Below are positions 19,952-20,097 of a DNA stretch of 20,097 bases, one piece after another. Location of the stretch: NCBI GenBank assembly GCA_034696485.1, contig JAQIWT010000448.1, forward strand, positions 1 through 20,097. Reading direction: 5' to 3'. Position 1 is the stretch's first letter. Every line of letters starts with the position of its first letter. The translations under genes and the position numbers were made by a program. The notes below the pieces were generated by a model. The model was not told the origin of the DNA. It saw nothing but the letters and a program-made list of their open reading frames with translations, and ran no database searches. This DNA comes from Isohypsibius dastychi. Taxonomy: Eukaryota; Tardigrada; Eutardigrada; Parachela; Isohypsibiidae.

Positions 19952-20097
19952 TTAATCGGCGAACATAACGGGTTTAACTTCCCGGACCAGCCAGTATGTT
20001 TTCTGGAAAACGGGGTAAGCAAGTGCAAATTCATGTGGTTGTGAACAATCATACTCACCATGTACCCTTTCCCTTTAATTTCAATTTCTCCTCTTTC
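19952..20097 (-). CDS. 3' end of a second receptor guanylyl cyclase (partial)
   Basis: On the minus strand an exon entering from the right edge ends at 20059 and encodes RGEIEIKGKGYM. A 56-nt intron (20058-20003) follows, then a last exon 20002-19952 encoding KTYWLVREV and a short tail to TAA. RG.IE.KGKG..TYWL is the end of class III guanylyl cyclase domains. The complete neighbour has the same intron at the same place and phase, between KGKGMM and KTFWLLRE, so the two are clearly paralogues in tandem. The rest lies outside the window, so whether it is a membrane receptor cannot be seen; the neighbour suggests it is. Confidence 0.88.

Overview
This is animal nuclear DNA. The genes are split into many short exons by GT-AG introns (52 to 111 nt in the 27-exon gene). 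The families found are metazoan: receptor guanylyl cyclase, GnRH/AKH-type GPCR, tafazzin, ETFRF1 and a CBM14 chitin-binding protein. Chitin-binding and AKH-like components together suggest an ecdysozoan invertebrate. A tardigrade is my best guess, but nothing in the window proves it. Exon models were built by hand from splice signals, reading phase and family alignment from memory, with no database search.

Layout. Bases 1-328 (+) look like the last two exons of a gene entering from the left. About 3.8 kb follow with no convincing gene but with a near-perfect 74-bp palindrome at 1780-1853. At 4144-4790 (+) is a four-exon gene for a 103-aa secreted CBM14 protein. Converging on it is a five-exon peptide GPCR gene (9798 to 5120, minus), 409 aa, with large introns. 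Bases 9799-11977 are mostly empty, with possible degraded receptor-like sequence near 11.2-11.5 kb. Tafazzin (13405 to 11978, minus, 7 exons, 259 aa) and ETFRF1 (13716-14123, plus, 2 exons, 91 aa) are divergent across a 310-bp gap. A complete receptor guanylyl cyclase (19488 to 14415, minus, 27 exons, 1121 aa) fills most of the rest. A 114-codon open frame (19535-19879, plus) separates it from the last two exons of a second cyclase at the right edge, so this is a tandem cyclase pair.

How the genes relate. Tafazzin (cardiolipin remodelling) and ETFRF1 (electron-transferring flavoprotein regulation) are both mitochondrial and may share a promoter. The GPCR and the cyclases are cell-surface receptors for extracellular signals. 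The CBM14 protein is probably extracellular and chitin-associated. There is no operon-like arrangement. The most unusual features are the swapped Asn/Asp pair in TM2 and TM7 of the GPCR, a glycine-to-histidine change beside a metal-binding Asp of the cyclase, and the 74-bp palindrome.
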